A stretch of 64,000 bases of DNA from Streptomyces sp. NRRL WC-3742 (GTDB lineage Bacteria > Actinomycetota > Actinomycetes > Streptomycetales > Streptomycetaceae), in contig NZ_JOCF01000035.1 in NCBI RefSeq assembly GCF_000720635.1, positions 1 through 64,000 of the forward strand, in the 5' to 3' direction. Position numbers and translations under genes: made by a program. The notes under the pieces are model-generated. The model was given only the letters and a program-made list of their open reading frames with translations, was not told where the DNA came from and did not search any database. This document shows positions 61,493 through 64,000 of this stretch, piece after piece. Position 1 is the stretch's first letter. The number at the start of each line of letters is the position of its first letter.

Positions 61493-61553
61493 CCCGTCAT
61501 GATCGGCCTGGCCGTGGGAGGTGGCAACGGCTTTTCCGGCCCGGGCGGAGGGG

Positions 61554-62309
61554 CTATCCGGCGACGACCAGGCGGTACCCGTAGTCCACGCTCTCCCGCT
61601 CGAGCAGGTCGGCGTGCCGTCGGTGCCAGGCCCCCGACCGGAGGTCGTCGCGTAGACGGGCGATGGCCGGTTCCACGACGGAGGGGGGCAGCTGGGCGAA
61701 GGTGGAGCTGGCCTGCCGGATCGTCGCGTCGAGGTAGGACTCGGGGCGGCGCCAGTAGGCGATCTGGAAGCCGTCGGTGAAGTCGTGCGGGATGGGGAAG
61801 GGCAGGACGGTGTGGGCGTCGAGCGCGTCGACGACCGTGTGCAGGGGGGTGAAGCGGGCGTGCTCGAGGTCGCGGATCTCGGGCAGGTACTCGTCCAGGA
61901 GCCACAGCTCGGTGCGGTGGGTCGGGTCCCAGGTGAAGACGACCTGTCGGCGGGACACCCGCCGCATCTCCGCGAGGCCGCTCAGCAGGTCGGGCCAGTG
62001 GTGGACGGTCATGACGGCCATCGCCACGTCGAACGAGCCGTCGGGGAAGGGGAGTTGCTCCGCTCCCGCCTTGACCTTCACGGTTCCCGGATGCTGGTCG
62101 AGCATGACCTGCGACGGGTCGACGGCGGTGAGCTCGACGCCGTCCGGTTCGTACGAGCCCGCGCCCGCGCCGACGTTCACGACCGTACGGGCGCCCTCCA
62201 GCGCGAGCCCGATCAGGGCGTGCAGACGGGGGTCGGGGCGGCGGATGCGGCTGTAGTCGGTGCCGATGCGGTCGTAGGTGGCCGGGGCGCGGCCGGTGGT
62301 GATGTCCAT
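61554..62309 (-). CDS. Class I SAM-dependent methyltransferase
   Basis: 251 residues. The SAM site is [15 protein letters not shown], with the acidic residue of motif II in [10 protein letters not shown], and [20 protein letters not shown] then HHW for motifs III/IV, the Methyltransf_11 layout. The substrate is unknown. It is divergent from an ArsR-type regulator gene across 47 bp, so that regulator may control it. Confidence 0.88.
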   Translation of the reverse strand: MDITTGRAPATYDRIGTDYSRIRRPDPRLHALIGLALEGARTVVNVGAGAGSYEPDGVELTAVDPSQVMLDQHPGTVKVKAGAEQLPFPDGSFDVAMAVMTVHHWPDLLSGLAEMRRVSRRQVVFTWDPTHRTELWLLDEYLPEIRDLEHARFTPLHTVVDALDAHTVLPFPIPHDFTDGFQIAYWRRPESYLDATIRQASSTFAQLPPSVVEPAIARLRDDLRSGAWHRRHADLLERESVDYGYRLVVAG

Positions 62310-62356
62310 GGGGGTCAGCCCACCAGGCCGTTCCGCGGCGGGGCCAGAGTTTTAGC

Positions 62357-63331
62357 ATGGGCCGAATGTTGAGGTTCCGTCTGAGCGTGCCGGACCTGGC
62401 CTCCGCCAGGTTCACCGTGTCGCCGTTGCAGGAGACGGTGCTGAGCCTGTGGGCGTGGCACAACCCGGTGCGCCACGCCGTGCACCAGCCGTTCCTGCGC
62501 CGGTCCGCGCCGCTCCTCCCCCAGGTGGACTGGCCGCTGTTGCGGGCACTGGTCGGCCCGCGCCGTCTGCTGCCCGACTTCCTCACCCCGCTCCCGCCCG
62601 TCCCGAACCCCGACATCGACGAGGAGTTCCGGGCCCTACGGGCCACCCCGCCCGACCAGGTCGTCCGCGAGCTGCACCTGGTGGCCGACGGAAGGCCCCT
62701 GCACCCGTGCCTGCGGCAGGCCGACAGGAAGCCGGAACAGCTGCTCACCCGGATCGCCGACACTTTCCACGCCTACTGGGCGCTCGTCCTCGCCCCGCAC
62801 TGGCCCCGGATGCACGCCGTGCTGCGCGCGGACGTCCTGTACCGCGCCCGGCGGCTCACGGACGCGGGCGCCGCCACGCTGTTCCACGGCATCGACCCCG
62901 GCCTGGAGTGGCGGGACGGCGCCCTGGTCATGGACGCCTGGCCGGGCGAACAGCACGACATCGCCGTGGACGGCCGCGGCATCGCCTTCTCGCCCTCGCT
63001 GTTCTGCGACCACGCCGTCACCCTCGCCGACCCGGCTCTGCCGCCCAGGATCTGGTACCCGGCGCGCGGACGCGCCACCGTCTGGCACAGCACGACGGCC
63101 ACCCCGCCCGGGGCCCTCGCGGACCTTCTGGGCCGTACCCGCGCCCGGGTCCTCCTCCACCTCGCCGAGCCCTGCGGCACCACCGATCTCGCCGACCGCC
63201 TGCAGCTCAGCCCGGGCGCGGTCAGCCAGCACCTGGGCGTCCTGCACCGCGCCGGGCTGGTCACCAGAGCGCGCCACGGGCACATCGTCCTGTACCTGCG
63301 CAGCCGCCTCGGCGACCAGCTGGCGGGCTGA
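62357..63331 (+). CDS. DUF5937 regulator with C-terminal ArsR helix-turn-helix
   Basis: 324 residues. The first 230 match the actinobacterial DUF5937 pattern ([37 protein letters not shown]). The last 80 are an ArsR winged helix ([40 protein letters not shown]). It is likely a repressor that senses a ligand with its long N-terminal domain. It is divergent from the methyltransferase gene, which could be its target. ATG 62357 or ATG 62366 is the start. Confidence 0.88.
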   Translation: MGRMLRFRLSVPDLASARFTVSPLQETVLSLWAWHNPVRHAVHQPFLRRSAPLLPQVDWPLLRALVGPRRLLPDFLTPLPPVPNPDIDEEFRALRATPPDQVVRELHLVADGRPLHPCLRQADRKPEQLLTRIADTFHAYWALVLAPHWPRMHAVLRADVLYRARRLTDAGAATLFHGIDPGLEWRDGALVMDAWPGEQHDIAVDGRGIAFSPSLFCDHAVTLADPALPPRIWYPARGRATVWHSTTATPPGALADLLGRTRARVLLHLAEPCGTTDLADRLQLSPGAVSQHLGVLHRAGLVTRARHGHIVLYLRSRLGDQLAG

Positions 63332-63450
63332 GCGGGCGACCACGTCGCGGACCTCGCCCTCTTGTTCCGCGTCGTCCCGAAGACCGGTCCGCGCCACTTC
63401 TGCCTCTATGATGCAATTGCAACAAAAGCGCAAGAAGGAGCAAGGAGCCG

Positions 63451-64000
63451 ATGGCGGAATCGCCCGTGGTGCTGGGGATCGAGTCGTCCTGCGACGAGAC
63501 CGGGGCCGGTCTGGTGCGCGACGGCGTTCTGCTGGGGCACGCGGTGGCCTCGTCGATGGACGAGCACGCCCGCTTCGGCGGCGTCGTCCCCGAGATCGCC
63601 GCCCGGGCCCACGTCCACGCGATGGCGCCCGTCGTCCGGGAGGCCCTGGGCCGGGCCGGGCTCACCCTGGCCGACGTCGGCGCCGTCGCCGTGACCACGG
63701 GCCCGGGCCTGTCCGGGGCGCTGCAGGTCGGGCTGGCCGCCGCCAAGGGGTACGCCTTCTCGCTCGGCGTGCCGCTGTACGGCGTCCACCACCTCGCCGG
63801 GCACGTCGCCGCCGCGACGCTGGACGGCGGGCCGCTGCCGAACCCGTGCGTGGTGCTGATCGTCTCCGGCGGGCACACCTCGCTGCTGCTCGTCCGGGAC
63901 CTCGCCCGCGACCCGATCGTCCACCTCGGCGACACCCTGGACGACGCGGCCGGGGAGTGCTTCGACAAGGTCGCCCGGATCCTCGGGCTGCCCTACCCCG
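63451..64000 (+). CDS. tsaD: tRNA N6-threonylcarbamoyladenosine transferase TsaD, partial
   Basis: The first 183 residues are present; the gene runs off the window edge. Family motifs: [52 protein letters not shown], the metal-binding HHLAGHVAA, and [14 protein letters not shown] with [16 protein letters not shown]. TsaD moves the threonylcarbamoyl group to A37 of ANN-decoding tRNAs together with TsaB and TsaE. AAGGAGCAAGGAG precedes ATG 63451. The usual upstream neighbours in streptomycetes (tsaE, tsaB, rimI) are absent; the 120-bp gap before it is AT-rich. Confidence 0.95.
   Translation, partial: MAESPVVLGIESSCDETGAGLVRDGVLLGHAVASSMDEHARFGGVVPEIAARAHVHAMAPVVREALGRAGLTLADVGAVAVTTGPGLSGALQVGLAAAKGYAFSLGVPLYGVHHLAGHVAAATLDGGPLPNPCVVLIVSGGHTSLLLVRDLARDPIVHLGDTLDDAAGECFDKVARILGLPYP

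Overview
The window is high-GC DNA with dense, mostly ATG/GTG-started genes and regulators and secreted proteins typical of a Streptomycetaceae chromosome (Streptomyces or Kitasatospora). Supporting signs are SAV_2336-type, CU044_2847-type and DUF5937-type proteins, a DasR-like site upstream of a GH18 chitinase, and many short intergenic hairpins. It reads as an accessory chromosomal region: operons are small, gene remnants are common, and only the partial tsaD at the right edge is clearly a core gene. I saw no rRNA, tRNA, CRISPR array or replication origin.

Layout. 0.1-5.6 kb: a decaying redox/regulator locus with a MarR gene, an SDR gene with an in-frame TGA, an NmrA-like gene with three frame breaks and an AraC gene with one. 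An intact MFS exporter plus ArsR pair sits between duplicated 3' ends of the SDR and NmrA genes. 5.7-10.3 kb: a two-component system and a MacB-like ABC transporter. 10.4-24.4 kb: a block of exported proteins: a chitinase, a giant repeat-rich LPxTG surface protein broken at two places by the same sequence, a ricin-type lectin followed by a 35-residue Cys peptide, a DUF885 metallopeptidase and a BNR-repeat sialidase-like protein. 24.6-28.6 kb: an O-methyltransferase with an extra N-terminal domain, a PobA-like flavin hydroxylase and an ArsR-AHSA1 fusion. 28.7-33.8 kb: a Fic protein with an overlapping partner, an esterase, a pentapeptide-repeat protein and a phosphoribosyltransferase.

33.8-40.0 kb: a compact class I lanthipeptide locus (lanC, lanB, divergent precursor gene) next to a JmjC/cupin-type oxygenase gene and bordered by an IS/kinase relic. 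No transporter or protease lies beside it. 40.3-50.1 kb: small housekeeping-like and regulatory genes (XRE, MazG, Nudix, GNAT, a prenyl transferase truncated by a TGA, PadR with membrane proteins, an EmrB-type exporter with TetR, a CBS protein, an alpha/beta hydrolase). 50.1-50.7 kb is a graveyard of fragments, followed by a DAO-type oxidase, an M20 peptidase and an APC permease.

55.8-60.5 kb holds the most striking unit: three tightly spaced genes encoding a trypsin-co-occurring protein, a serine protease fused to a VMAP-like region, and a SAV_2336 (degenerate vWA-like) protein fused to TIR/FxsC-like domains. This looks like a predicted NTP-independent conflict or defence module that lacks the MoxR ATPase expected of related systems. 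The window ends with a GNAT protein, a methyltransferase, a DUF5937-ArsR regulator and the start of tsaD.
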